From: Hirudo medicinalis
Lineage: Eukaryota; Annelida; Clitellata; Hirudinida; Hirudinidae
DNA: 64,000 bases
Reading direction: 5' to 3'
NCBI GenBank assembly: GCA_011800805.1
Contig: MPNW01000038.1
Span: 10,059 to 74,058 of the forward strand
Part shown: positions 42,413-60,858 of the stretch, piece after piece
Position numbering within the stretch: the stretch's first letter is position 1
Layout: each line of letters starts with the position of its first letter
Notes under the pieces: generated by a model
Database searches by the model: none
What the model saw: the letters and a program-made list of their open reading frames with translations, nothing else
Told to the model about the DNA's origin: nothing
Program-made: the position numbers and the translations under genes

Positions 42413-44500
42413 GAAGTGGAAAAGAAGGCATCGGAAAAACAGGTTATTAAATGCGAATCTTTAGTATCAAACAACAATGTATCAAATGCACGCCAACGAC
42501 AGAAGCTCTATTTTAAACTATATAAAACAATTATAAGAGTCGCCAGACTCAAAGCACACTTCTTCGCATTCTGCGACCACAAAGAACCATAGCATATTCA
42601 ACAAAATAAAAGAACCCTGGATAAAATAGACAACTACTTTTAAATTATCTTTTAAATTATTTTAATAATTTCACATAAGTTGTTATTTATTTGTTATACA
42701 TTAGGCATCAGTTGATTTAAATTTTTAATAAAATGTTTACACGACTTTATTATTTGTTTTACCAATAATTAACTTTATTTGCTTGTCAAATCAATATAAA
42801 TTGATCCATGTTTAATGACACATTTTTCAATTAATTAACGTTTATTAACGGAACATTGTTAAACTAGAACAACGCTATCCATCGAGTAAACCAGTATTGC
42901 ACATAATTTAAATACAAAATATTTCAAAAATATGACGTTGCAAAACTTCTATGGGAGATGACATCATCTTTGTTGTAACAGTAAAATAAGTTGTTGCCTT
43001 GTTCGGCCCAATCAGTTAAACCTTCTCACCGGTTTCGTACCCTAGGTTAACCTAAACCTAAACCTGGTGGTATCGAACAACTAGCCCATCTTTTAGCCTT
43101 TCATTTTGTGACCACCTTTCGTGACGTCTCAGCAGCAAAATATTTGATATTTTCCGGGACTTTTGTTGTCTTGCTGCGCGTAACAAAAGATAATTGCTAA
43201 TGAAAGTGTTTGGAAAATGTTTAAGATTAAGGTGTTTAATATCAATGGTTTTATGATATTATCCAAAATTAATCACGAATGATAATGAAATTATGCAGGT
43301 TTGGATCATGGTTTATATGGTTGCAGGCCATTTGAAGAAAACAATAAATAATATGTAAAATACATATTCAAACAAATACTCTAATTTTGTATTTCTGATT
43401 TGTAATAAACAATTTGAAAAAATAAAAGTATGAACGAAAACAAACTTGTCTTAATTGATATCAAGCATGATATGAAGCATTATTAACTATGTGACTTTCT
43501 CAACCATCTGTCAATATGAACCTACATGTGCATTAAACAAATATTTACAAAAATGTCTTATTTAAGATAGTCTGCAATAGTGAATATTTTGAAGTTGTTT
43601 TAACAAAGCTCTCGAAATTCAATGGTTATAAATCCATAAAGCATCTGTTGAAATTTTATTGCACTAAATAACTAAAACATTTTCAAGTGAACCAACCAAT
43701 AGACACTATATACCAATAGACACCAATATCTGCCTAATGGACCTGAATTTTTGTACCATTTGATTCATGTGCCTAGTAATAGTTTTACGAGGAACACCAT
43801 ATAAGAGCTCTGCTTTCTTCTCGCTTAGTTTCCCCTTTTATCACATCATCCACAGCTTTTCATAAGGATTCAATACCACAAGATCCCTTCGCAGATTTTT
43901 TTTATATGTACGAACCATAATAACCTAACAAAATTGAAGTCAGTAAATAAATAGGAAATGGGCATCTTGCCCCTCATGTATATATTCATTGTTTAACTAA
44001 AAAGTGTTAAATTAAAAATTGGATAATGTGTTTGCTGTATTTGATGCAGCTTATAAACATGTTCAACAATACAAAAATATAATTTCAATGTGTATTGTTA
44101 AATTATAAATAATTAGCTAAGATTAACTAAGTTATCGAAATTACACCAATGCTGTCAAAGACAATTTTTTTACAGTTTAAGGCGACAAAATGACAGATCA
44201 TAAGTAAACAAATTAAATTAAAGGATTTAACTTCCTCTACAGAATGGTATATCTAAAACCTTATAGTACAATTATATTTTACAAAAACACCCATGGGCAT
44301 CTTGCCCCACTCTCCCCTGTCAACCGCTGCAACTCTTTTTGTAATTAGTGGATCAGGTTTTATGTTGCAATGCGTTGAGCAGACAAGATGAACAATCGGA
44401 TAAATTATACACTATCTAGAACGATTTTTATCGCAGCATCCTTATAAACACAAAATCTTTTTGCACAGAAATCTCGTTGGTTCGTAACTCGTTTCAAATT
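42413..44500. other. Intergenic: EXT1 upstream region
   Basis: AT-rich, no coding frame seen. At 43033-43075 there is CCTAAACCTAAACC flanked by partly inverted sequence. The EXT1 promoter should lie close to 42413, but no core element stands out. Confidence 0.5.
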
Positions 44501-45427
44501 TTGCGTCATTCTCAACATGACTAATCTCAATCGAGATTGCGAGTTTTTGTTTGAATATTCAGATAAAATAAGCAAAAAAATTAGTTCAAATAAAATTAAA
44601 CATTCAATTACTCATATTTTTTTTTTATTTGCAGCCTTTTTTGGCCACAACTCATCACCAGGAACGTCAATTAGAGAGGGAGGGGGGCGTTATCCCTGGA
44701 CCCTATTGCCCCCTGACTTTTGGCTAAAAGTTTTAAAAGTTTTGCACCCTCTTGGAAAAGCTCAAATCTCTCCTCCTCATCTACTTCGTGTATAGCCAAA
44801 AGGCATGACTTCCATAACTCAGTCAGACGTCTCATCCAAAATCAAAAACTTAATTATCCAACCATTACCATTATATGCATAACTCAGAAAAGTAACTATA
44901 AAATCTTTTTTTGCTTTTATAATCCAGCCGGAAATGTGCCACTTCCTCGAATAATACTTGAAATTTATAATGATGATATTGGTTCCGAGTCTGATTATAG
45001 TGATGCATGTCCAAACAGTACTTCAAGACTACTTCAATATTGAGGGTAGCTATCCCTGAAGAGGTTAGTTTTCTGGACAGAGTTTAACCTGGCTGGATCA
45101 GTATTGGTAATAGGTAATAAACGCTGATCCAGATCTGCGAGCAAAAAACGATCTATAGACCTGCCATCCAGCGTTGCGCGTCGGGCAGATAATTTGACGA
45201 GGGAGCCTCTAGCTGCCGATCTGAGCCCACGCCTTCCAGGGATATGCGCTGCACGGGCAGGGCCGCCGAGAGAGGGGCAGGGGAAGTACCAGGAACCCGG
45301 CCCGCCCGGGTTTTAAAATAATAAAATCAAGACCTTTTTTGGCTTTTCCATTACCAAATTGACACAATCTAGGGGCCCGTGGCAGCTATGCTTAAGGGCC
45401 CGAAATTTCTGTCGACATCCCTAGTTA

Positions 45428-45673
45428 TGGGGTGAAGGAAAGGTATGACGGGCGTGGCTTAGAAGAGACTTAACTTAGTCCACATAATAAACACCACTTG
45501 AAAGCAAATCGCGTAGTAATCAACGAACAAGAGTACAAGTAAGAATCAAGCGAGACAAGGAGAGTCCGAAGGAAAAGTAAGCGTCACAAGTGAAGAGTCC
45601 GGAGGAAGAGAAGGAATAGCTCCGCCTGGTTCCTTATCTAGACTCTCGGGAAGGGTGGCGGTAGCTCCTCACA
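45428..45673 (-). repeat. Possible 3' LTR of the gypsy remnant
   Basis: Directly after the integrase end the minus strand begins TGTGAGGAGCTACCGCC, a form typical of gypsy LTR starts. The far end is not definable and no polypurine tract or second LTR is present. Confidence 0.3.
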
Positions 45674-46640
45674 CAAAGGATTCGCGGTCGATCACTGGTC
45701 CTGCACGCCTACGATGAAGTTCATTGTCCTGCTCCTGGAGCTTGGTACGTTTGCTGGGGCAACGAACTTTTCGTCCGCTCTGGACGCTCTGTTTGGAGTT
45801 TAGCTGGTGGTGTTGCTGGGTTGATGGTTGGTCTTGTTGCTTCGTCGAGTGTCTTGGTGTTGTGGTAGGCGAGACTGATGTCTGGGGAAGAAACACTGGC
45901 TTGAGCCTGTCAATTGAAACGATGTCACTTCGTCCGTTCCTTCTGATGACGAAGTACTTCCGATGGCGTTTTTGGACATCAAATGGGCCTTCGTACGGCG
46001 GATGTAGTGACGGTTTGTTGGAGTCGACCCGGATGAATACCTGCGGTGTAGTAGCCAGGTCTTTTCGGGATGTATGAGGGTTGCTGATGCTGCTGTCTAG
46101 GCTGTTGTGGCTTGAGACCTTGCATTTGCTCTCTAAGCCTATCCACGAAACTGGGGTTGGAATTGTCCGATGTTGAAAGCTCTCCTAGTAGTTTCAGAGG
46201 TGTGCCGTCAACGAGTTCGGCAGGTGAGCACTGGAGATCCTGTTTAACGGTTGCACGGATTCCAAGTAAAACCACGGGTAGGAGATCGGTCCATGCATCG
46301 GTGGAGTTGTGCGCGATGAGTGCCGCCTTGAGTTGCCAGTGGAAGCGTTCGATCATTCCATTTGCTGCGGGGTGATAAACTCGATGGGGCTGTCGAGGTA
46401 TGTTGATGGACCTTGCTGTTCAGACACGAAAGACATTCTCGGCACCATGCTCTGATGTCCTTGTCTATATATGTGGGGCCATACGAACCGCTGGCGAATC
46501 ATTTTTGAGGTCGCCCGTGCTCCAGGATGCGAGAGGGAATGCAGACTCAGAAATACCTTATAAGCAAGTTCTGAGGTACCACTGGCCTCTGCGTCCCAAA
46601 AACCGTAAGAAAGATAAAAGGTCAACCCAATATACGACAA
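45669..46640 (-). pseudogene. Ty3/gypsy retrotransposon integrase remnant
   Basis: Reading from 46640 downward: an integrase zinc-finger region (LSHPGARATSKMIRQRF), then a frame change before the CRECLSC pair, then an abrupt jump to the C-terminal side of the catalytic core (YHPAANGMIERFHWQLKAAL), and the GPY/F-type end (YEGPFDVQKRHRKYFVIR, VSIDRLKP) with a basic tail and stop at 45669. The central core with the catalytic Asp residues is deleted, and there is no reverse transcriptase, so this is a dead fragment. The pieces occupy at least three frames. Confidence 0.82.
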
Positions 46641-46814
46641 AATAATTTGTGAATAAAATGAGCCTACATTCTTTTAGATCTATAAAGGTTTGATGTGAAA
46701 CAGTGACGCATCCAGGGTTCTAACTCCCCAAAAAAAATTAAAATAACGTTATGTTACAAAACGTAACAGTAACTTCTATAGGACTATCCATTATACATTG
46801 ATTGAGGAAAAACA

Positions 46815-47142
46815 GACTCCATCAACTTCATCGTCCCAAGGATCCGCCGTGTTCACTATGGAGACAGATCATTTCAAGCATGTAGATCGCGGACTTGGAA
46901 CGATCTCCCGCGGCATGTTAAGTCATCTGAGACAGTTGCCTCGTTTAAAACCAATCTTAAAACTTATCTGTTCAACCAACTCGTATATTAAACCATGCTG
47001 ATGTGGTTTTTTTTTAGATCCAGTTCGCTCGTGTGTTTAGATTGATTGATTGATTGAAATCGCCATAGTGCCTTTTATATCCTGCCTGGATACGTTGGCA
47101 TTTGAAATATGTGACTAAATAAATAAATAAATAAATAAATTT
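46815..47142 (+). mobile_element. LINE 3' end, second copy
   Basis: Matches the element at 21856-21535 over the whole length (shared ACTCCATCAACTTCATCGTC, GCGGACTTGGAACGATCTCC, CAACTCGTRTATTAA), including the ATTGATTGATTGATTG stretch and the same final block. It ends in TAAA repeats (AAATAAATAAATAAATAAAT), the expected 3' tail. The frame is shifted by an indel compared with the other copy, so it is not coding. Confidence 0.82.
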
Positions 47143-47381
47143 GGCTGTGAAAATGATCGCTTGAAGTTTTGGTTCGCCTTGGCGTTGTTCATTCCAGTAA
47201 CACTAACAACGTTCAAATTAACGAAAATAGTACTAGCATTGCTAAATAATTTAATGTTTACTTTTGTCAAAATACTCACAGTATAGATTATATTGCAATT
47301 TAATTTTTATTACATCCAACTATATCGGCAATGAGAAAACGATAATCGAGTTAGCAACAAGCAGTCTTGAAGGTTTCGGAG

Positions 47382-50296
47382 ATGCATCGGCAGGCGTGTT
47401 TGTTGGGCTCGCGATTTTTTAATTTAACAAAACAATTCGAAAATTTGCGTTTGGTATGTTGATTAGTTTTTAAACGATCAATCTGTTAATTAAGTTGCAG
47501 TTATTGAGTTGCACTTATTCAACGTTTGCAGTGTTCTACTCTTGCTGGTTCTTCGTCTGTCGCTTCACCACCAAATGTACAAGGTAATATTTTTGATACA
47601 CATGTGAATGCCTCTAGTGTTTTGATGGTGTTAATGTAACACGTGTAGCAGTATTTATGGATTTGATTTGGTTTATTTTGAATTTTACATTTAATTTACT
47701 CTTACATTTGATTTACCTGAGTTTAAGGATCATTAAATTACATGGACCTATTAAATTGTAGTCTCTCATATTTTTCATTATTTAGCATTTGAGTTAATTT
47801 TTATGGAAGAAAATTAATAAAAAAATTTGGCTCTCTTGCCAACCAGAATTTTTTAATGATTAATTGTATTTATTAACCACATTCATTCATAAATGTAATT
47901 CTAAAATTGCTTGAAACTTTCAGAAATAATGTTTTGCTTCTTAATGTTAATGTTCTTCTTAACATCATTTTTTTGGCTGCTTAATTAAAACAAAAAATAA
48001 TGCCTTACATACAGTCATGATTTTACATATTTATTTTGAGACATGTTTAACATGCAAACAATTTGACACATTTAGACTATAAAACATGGAATATCATGAC
48101 TCTACTTCCTAACTTTATAAAATGATGTATTCATCATAGTCAAAATGATGACTTAAGCTTTTGCCAAGCTAACAAATACTTTGAATATCTTTAATAATTT
48201 ATGATTATATGTATGGCTGACCAAAGATAAAAAAAAGGATTGAATTTATCAGGGTCAACAATTATTGAACAAGATGCCAACATTTCTTCTGCTTCAAAAG
48301 ATATTGAGCCAGTTTTGAGGAGCCTCACTGAACTTTCTTCAGGCACAACTGCCAAACAGGCATGGCTTGAAACACTCTCCTGTATTGAAAACAAGAAACT
48401 GGGCCTCATTGAACTGCATCCTGATATTTTTGCAACTTATCCAAGGTTTCCACCCTTATAATTTGTGTTAATTCTTCTGCAAACTTCTTTTACAATGTCT
48501 TTCAGAAATATTTTAATGATAATTTTTGACCAATTTGATGCAACTTTTCACTGTAGAATTGACGTTCTTTGGCAAAATATCACATGGCAAAAAAACTACA
48601 AATACATTGTAAGATTTTTGAATATTATCAGAATATTTCTTAAAGTAATTGCTTCTAATTTGATGAATTGAACTTAGGACTACAGATTTGATCAAAATCG
48701 AGCTGAGATGAGGGGAGGTGGTCGTAAACCCTGGCCACAAAAAGGCACTGGAAGGGCAAGGCATGGCAGCATTAGGTCACCAATTTTTGTTGGAGGTGGG
48801 AACCTACTAAATGATGATATTGTTTGTGCTAATTACTAAGTTATTTTTAATTGTAATTCTTAGCATTGATGAAACGTAAAGGTGCAATAATCATTCAATG
48901 CATTCAGGAGGAAAAGTTCATGGCAACAGGGGTCCACTTTCACACTTCTTCATGCTGCCCCTTAGCTTGAGGGTGCTTGGACTCAGGGTTGCTCTCACCT
49001 TCAAGTATGCTCAGGTAAGCAATCAACTTGTGCATTTTATTATCTCCAGGCAACACAAATCCACATGAGAGAAAATGAGTCAGTCTTAAAGAAGCAGCTT
49101 TCTTCATCTAGCAGATTTAATTGACTCAACTTTGTATAAGGAGCGCAAATTCAATGAAAAACAAAATGTCTGTCTCGATGAGGAGGAATATGTAGATGTC
49201 GATAATTTTAGTTTGGGTAAAGATTATGTCTCAACCAAGAAGAGGTTCTTTGATAATTTCCCCAGAAATTTAATTCATATTTTTAAAACAATGTCTTAGA
49301 CAGAAAAAAAAAATTGGCTAGTTTTATTTAATTGCAAGAAAGGCTTTGAACATTAAGTGGTAATGATAAACATTTAACATATAAATAGGGTCATCCAAAA
49401 TAGAAAGATTATAATTAATTGTGCATTATTTGAAATTAAAACAAAAAAAATTTTCTCAAGTACCAAAGGTTTTATGAAGTACTTAAGTTAAGATATTAAC
49501 TCTGGTCAGGATTAATCTTAATTTAATTTTTAACACTTTCAATTGCTCAGAAAAAGTGCAAAGTATGGTTTTTGATGAGCCAAAGAACTTGGCTGCAAAT
49601 AGCCTCTTGGATGTTTATCATCTTACGATGCTTTTGTTTTTGCTCAAAAGTATCTGAATTGATTGGGGCATTTAGATTCAGTTCTATGCCCTAAAATAAA
49701 TTTAATCAATTTCAAGGTGATGGAATTTGAACATTTTTATTCTCTTTTCAGAATAACCTTCACATAGTTGATAGTCTTGACCTGCCCACGAGTGATCCAA
49801 AAGTAAGTGTTCATTTAATCTTTGCTTTGATGATTGCTAATAATTGCTATGTTGCAGTATTTGGAAGATTTAATTGAGAGCAGAGGATGGGGACTGTCTG
49901 TTTTATTTATTGATGAGTAAGCAGAATTCATTCTTGTATCTCCATACTTTTACACATGTTAACACGCTCTATTTTTGAAAGCACCGACATCATGCCCGAA
50001 AACATTTGTATCGCCACTAATGAAATAAAACCTTACAATGTAATGCCACTCTATGGTGAGTCAATTTTTTTTGTTGCTTTATTTTTGCAACTTCCATTTT
50101 CAATGATTGCTTGTTATTCAGTTTGTGAGTCCTCATTTTAGGATTAAATGTCTTCAGCATGCTGAAGCATGAAACTCTGGTAATGACAAAGGCAGCTCTG
50201 GAAGCTACTGAGATGAAGCTACTGAAACTGGTGAATTCAGAAGATCACAGAATGAAGAAGTTTGAAAGAGTCAGAGGTGATGTCAAGTGGCAGTGA
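47382..50296 (+). CDS. MRPL4: Mitochondrial large-subunit ribosomal protein uL4m
   Basis: Component of the mitochondrial 39S subunit near the exit tunnel. Ten exons: 47382-47453, 47532-47583, 48253-48445, 48557-48608, 48678-48795, 48908-49014, 49752-49802, 49858-49916, 49982-50055, 50142-50296; all phases agree, 310 residues (human 311). The first exon encodes [19 protein letters not shown], a basic, Arg-containing presequence without acidic residues, as for mitochondrial import. The core carries the uL4 signature [20 protein letters not shown], then [30 protein letters not shown], and [16 protein letters not shown]. The start ATG is chosen because it gives the presequence and a phase-0 junction to exon 2. 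It is the only plus-strand gene in the right half and converges on the receptor-like gene that ends at 50869. Confidence 0.92.
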
Positions 50297-50351
50297 TTCA
50301 TCAATTTCAAGTGGCTCCAGTGCATTGCAGTAATTACGGGTTTTTTTACTC

Positions 50352-50357
50352 ATTAAA
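50352..50357 (+). terminator. Possible polyadenylation signal ATTAAA of MRPL4
   Basis: ATTAAA 56 bases after the MRPL4 stop codon, the nearest signal-like hexamer. Confidence 0.4.
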
Positions 50358-50868
50358 AACATGATAAAAGGTTGAACATCATAAGATTGGAGTGTTTTGT
50401 GGTCGTGCTTATGTCAGCTGGGTAAAAGTTATTCGGGTTGTTTTAGAAGAATGTCGAGGCATGATGTGCATTGTTAACTCTGTTTGGGTGGAGTAATTTT
50501 GAAGCAAGCCATCAAAACCTAACTTACGTTAACTGGCAAAATCCTCAACAGACCAGATTGCGTAAGTGGCCCAATTAGAAAACGAGCTCAGAAATTTTTT
50601 TAAATGAAAACTGCCTTGTCAGAAGTGATAACACTTTGATTCAATGAAGAGCCATTTCATTAAAATAATGCACGTGATTAGCGAGGGAATACAACAGGCA
50701 GAAATATTCAGATGTTAGTCACCTGAAACTGAACTTTATACGATTTGTGAATTAACAGTAATAACAATAATTACTAAGAAATGCCTTTAAAAGTCAGTGA
50801 AATTAATTTGGGAAATGTCTGATCTGGGCAAAGCAAGAGACTGAAATCTTGATTTCATGTGTCAGACT

Positions 50869-51539
50869 TCACATATAAATATTTTCTACAGCTTTTTGTT
50901 TTTGAGCACGTGAAAGATCATTTTGATGGATTTCTTCTGCTTGAACTTCATTCGAATGAGATCCGACATTTGCACCAGCTTCTACATCCAGTAGATCCTT
51001 TTCTAACAATTTACCTATTACACAAATTGAATTGCTTAACAAATAAGGCTAATACCTTGATTTGATCATTAGCAGACATATTTTAACATTATTGATGCAA
51101 GAAGTTAGGTAGATTGAGATTTTGTCCAAGTTAAAATGCTACCTCTGTTTATGCGGTCCTTCTGTTTATGGAGTTTTATACCCATAATTATAATTGCTGA
51201 AATCACCAGAATAGTTGCGAATGCCAAGAGGGCTAGGGGCAAAATAATGAAGTTGTCATCCATTCCATCAGCAGGGTCATTTGTTTGAAGTACGTAATCT
51301 GTATAGTTTAGGCTGAATGTCATTATTATGTCAGATGTAAAAGTAATTTAAAGCTATTAACCCTTGCACTCCAAACACTTCAGTCCTGCACGGATTTTGG
51401 CTTCACAGACATCTCTACAAAGTGAACATCTGCTGACAACTTCGTCGAAGAATTCGTTAACACGGCACAGACTTCGTTCAGCCCTCGAATGTACTTGATT
51501 TGCGATGGCAGCAAGAAATAAGCTCATTTTTTTTATCAA
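50869..51539 (-). CDS. Small single-CRD TNF-receptor-like membrane protein
   Basis: Three exons: 51539-51362, 51298-51143, 51014-50869; phases agree, 159 residues. A short hydrophobic leader (MSLFLAAIANQ) precedes one cysteine-rich domain with six Cys at residues 25, 38, 41, 45, 55 and 58, opening CRVNEFFDEVVSRC. This matches the CxxNEYFDxLLxxCxxCxxxC pattern of BCMA/TACI, and the closing CxxC resembles Fn14. A stalk leads to a membrane segment about residues 76-100 (FIILPLALLAFATILV), a basic stop-transfer KLHKQKDR, and a 50-residue tail rich in Glu, Gln and Asn with no death domain. Proposed role: receptor for a TNF-family ligand, signalling through TRAF-type adaptors; the tail has no textbook TRAF motif I can name with confidence. 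The CRD-to-stalk junction uses the acceptor CTATACAG because the upstream one breaks frame. Confidence 0.7.
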
Positions 51540-54500
51540 TTATGGTCGTCTAAACGACTAAATGCCTCAGTGTTTTTCATGGTTCAGTCTTTGACACGTG
51601 GAAAACCCTGCTCGACTTTCGAAAGCACTTACCGGGTTTGGATTGCGCACTTCGAAAAGGTAGCACTGGCCTCCTGAAAAGAATAGTCAATCTATAAACG
51701 CGTAGTTTCCAGGAAAGGTTGTTTTGCAAAGTTGCATTCTTAATAAATAGTTGAAATAACGCACAAATCATTATGCGGATGCATTTAAGTGGATAAAAAA
51801 AATGGTCGAGAAAATGTTTAAATACAATATATCGAAAGTAGACATAAATGTGCGACTTAAAACATAAACCACCAATAAGTTAAATAACATTTCAGCAGTC
51901 CCCTAGTATTTTTGTAAATTTGAAATGACAGTCTAAATCGAACAAAGACAAATCCGCACGTAAGCTCACCTTTGCTCAAAATTAAAGAATGAAAGCAAGT
52001 CCTGTTTCAGGCTGCTTTATACAGAGAAGCGTTATTGTTAGCCTGAAGTTCAAACTATTAAATATTTTCGGCTCTTGTTTTACATTCTCGTCGATAAGTC
52101 CATGAAATTTGTTATGCAAAATGAAATTTCTGTGAATGTGACTAATATTTAGTTTTAGTTTGCATGAACAAATTCTTTGCTCTTATAGACAACTTGGACT
52201 CGTTATGAGCGTAATATAAGCTATAAATGTAATTTTGGAATACCCAGAGTTATTTTTAGTCTAGGCAGATAGCTCTCATTGATCATCCTCCTGAGCTGTC
52301 ACTTCCTGCTTCTAAAAGCAATGTCGCGATTATCTTGATATATGAACAAAAGAAAACACTAAATTCACTAACGGTAGTTAATACTTATTACTTTCATTCA
52401 CTTTTACAATTAAACTGAGAGGTTCGATTGGGTATTTTATGTCAAAGTATTTTAAATCAAATGCATAATTTTTATTCAAAACAAGAACATTCAAAATATG
52501 AGCACGATCAACCCCGAGACGTTTATAACTTGTGTTTTTCTGGGATCAAACGCAAGACAATTTCAAAATCTTTGCGCCATGTTAGAGTTTTTATAATTTT
52601 TACTCAACAAGATGGTGATGCTTGTAATGCTCAATTCTGAGATTAAAGAATTCTTTTGAAAGAAATGGTGAAAGTATCCTTTATTGGTGCATCGATTTCA
52701 TGCTTGTGACAAAAAATTTCATTTTGGCAATAAATCTGAACGTTATTTTGCATAACATCGTTGAATAGTTATCTTGTTTAAAGCTTGAATAATGCTAATA
52801 ATGTTAATAATAATTATTGCTCATTCCGCTTTGCTTGTCTAATAAAATGGAAAACCCGTGTGGACCGCCAGGTAAAAGGAGTAATTGATCTTGAGAAACC
52901 TTTCTCGTTGATAAAGTTAGACAAGTGGTTACTTCACATGAAATCCCACAATCGCTCGAGTGGTAAAACGTATTCTCTGATGATCAATTTTCGTTTTTGA
53001 ACGTCCCTGGATTTGCATGGTTGTGTGATTCATTAACTATCGAATGACTCAGACGTTGTCCATGTTAGATTTGTCTATGAAAGTTTTAAAGACGATCAAA
53101 AATAGTTATTGTCAGGTTGAATGAACTTAAAAATATGTTTTTACATGGAATGCGCGGGTCGAGCTTACAAGTTTAATGCGATTGATTCGTTAAATTTGAA
53201 TTTTTAAATTTATTTTTCGGCTAAAATTGGCTTCTATTTTAAGTTGTTATGAAGATTAAACATTTAAGCTACAGTCTCAAGCGAGGCTAAGTGGTGTAGG
53301 ATCGCACATCCATCATAATCACGTTCAATGCCGCTGTCGCTACAGTGGTCTCTTTGGAATGGGGGAATCCAATTTAGTTTCCATCTCAGTCTTAATGATT
53401 ATTTGGAACAACCACTGAATATTAAATATAACTGCATATTAATTAAATATATTTATATTTGTATTTAACTATATATTTATATTATAAATTAATTTGTAAA
53501 AAAGTTCTTATTGCATGTGCGTATTTGTCAGAAAACATTACATATATTAATATAAATACGCGTATTTATATGCACTGAGGTTGTTATAATTAACATTGAA
53601 TGAACAATCTATTATATAATATTATTATTATCTATTATTACTTGTGATAATTCTCAGACCAGGATGAATATAATGATAACTTGTAATCGTGAATCCAAGC
53701 ATCACGACTTACAACATGAGACCTGTGAGCGTTTCTTGGATTTCGACTCCTGTTATTAAAAAGACTTTCACTGTTAATCCCATCAGTACTTCATGTCTAC
53801 ATTTGCAATCTGCAAATTTTGCCGCTCTATACGTAATACATACTTGAATGTCACTTAATCGATTTGTTTACGAAACATCTGATTTGCCTGCCTATTACGC
53901 GCATTAAGCACAAATAATCACAAGAATAAGAATTCATGATACGGAGAGTATGTTTATGTTTATGCTCTGCATGGTTATGACGAGTTCACATTTATTACAA
54001 AGCGGAATGTCCTTGCTTATTGTCAATAATTCAAGGAAAATGATCAATTCTCCCAACACCTACAATTTCCAAATCAACTTATTAAAATTTAATTCATAAA
54101 ACGTAGAACAAACCAAAAACTTAATGATTCCTGGAATAATAATAATAATAATACAAAAACTTTGAATAACGAAGCTTAAAAATCGTGGTCTGGCAAGTCA
54201 ACGAATATTTTTGGAATTTCTTGAAAATCCGGGATGATTTTCGAATGTTGACAGCTAGATTTTACATTCCAAATAATCCCAGCGCTGGCAATTAGCAAAA
54301 AGGATGTCGATTATTATGGGAAAAACAGTGCTTATTGCATATAAAAAGGTTCTATATTTAGATAGACCCCATTCTTAATGTCAACAATTCTCGATGCTTA
54401 TTTTAGTAGGCCTACGAAGACGAAATAATTACTCGTAGCTTCAACTTAAAGATCATCAAAATTACATATCCAACAGATCTATAAGTGGTCAGCAACACTT

Positions 54501-54600
54501 AACAAGCACTCAGAAACACTTTTGCATCTCAAAATAAACTCAACAAGTTAATTTGTCACACAGACGCTACTCTCGTGGACATGCCAGACAGCGCATGAAT
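51540..54600. other. Intergenic, nothing recognised
   Basis: Mostly AT-rich sequence between the divergent side of the receptor-like gene and the 3' side of ISWI. Short frames (for example 52428-52640 and 52785-53000, plus) have no splice context or known motif. Confidence 0.5.
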
Positions 54601-54604
54601 AATC

Positions 54605-54935
54605 TCACAAAACGCTACTGCTATTTGGTTTACGAGGACATGCACAACCTCCGATGAATTCGCCCCCAAACAACGCCCCAGCCCCAGGATCAAAGTTAGC
54701 AACAAAATCTTCAAACCGTCCAAAACAATTCCAATTCAACTCACTGCTGTCCAAAATAATTTCAGTTCCACGTGTAAATAAAATGTGGGTTTTTCGCTTG
54801 GTAAAACGTATGTCGACCACTACAAACCTTAAACGAATTCGCACCTGCCAAGCAGTTTTGAGCTTCATGAAAGTCAAGTCGTACAGACAACACATTCATT
54901 CAAACGAGACAAAAACAACACCAAGGAGCTTCTAA
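54605..54935. other. Short region open on both strands downstream of ISWI
   Basis: A slightly GC-richer stretch with frames of 93-96 codons on both strands. The minus-strand frame ends with Gly/Phe-rich residues (DPGAGALFGGEFIGG). It begins 105 bases beyond the ISWI stop, so it may simply be ISWI 3' UTR. No homology recognised. Confidence 0.25.
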
Positions 54936-55039
54936 TCAACAAATTTTAACTACATTTCAGAAAAAAATAGCAACAGTTTCCTAGGTTCAATCTGGTAACG
55001 ATGAGTCAATATGCATAAATACATCCACCAATGCCTGCT

Positions 55040-60858
<5,819 letters not shown>

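Larger units (their letters stand above)
44500..47145. mobile_element. Transposable-element island
   Basis: Locally GC-richer than the flanks and built of fragments: an unassigned G/C-rich stretch at 44640-44800, a probable hAT-type terminus near 45235 (CAGGGCCGCCGAGAGAGGGG), a Ty3/gypsy remnant at 45420-46640, and a LINE 3' end at 46815-47142. No host gene is recognised within it. Confidence 0.7.

Noticed and set aside
43050..43072. Telomere-like CCTAAA repeats
   Set aside because: Only two or three units, imperfect; no support for an interstitial telomere array.
53281..53380. Possible tRNA-like patch
   Set aside because: No B box and no cloverleaf pairing found.
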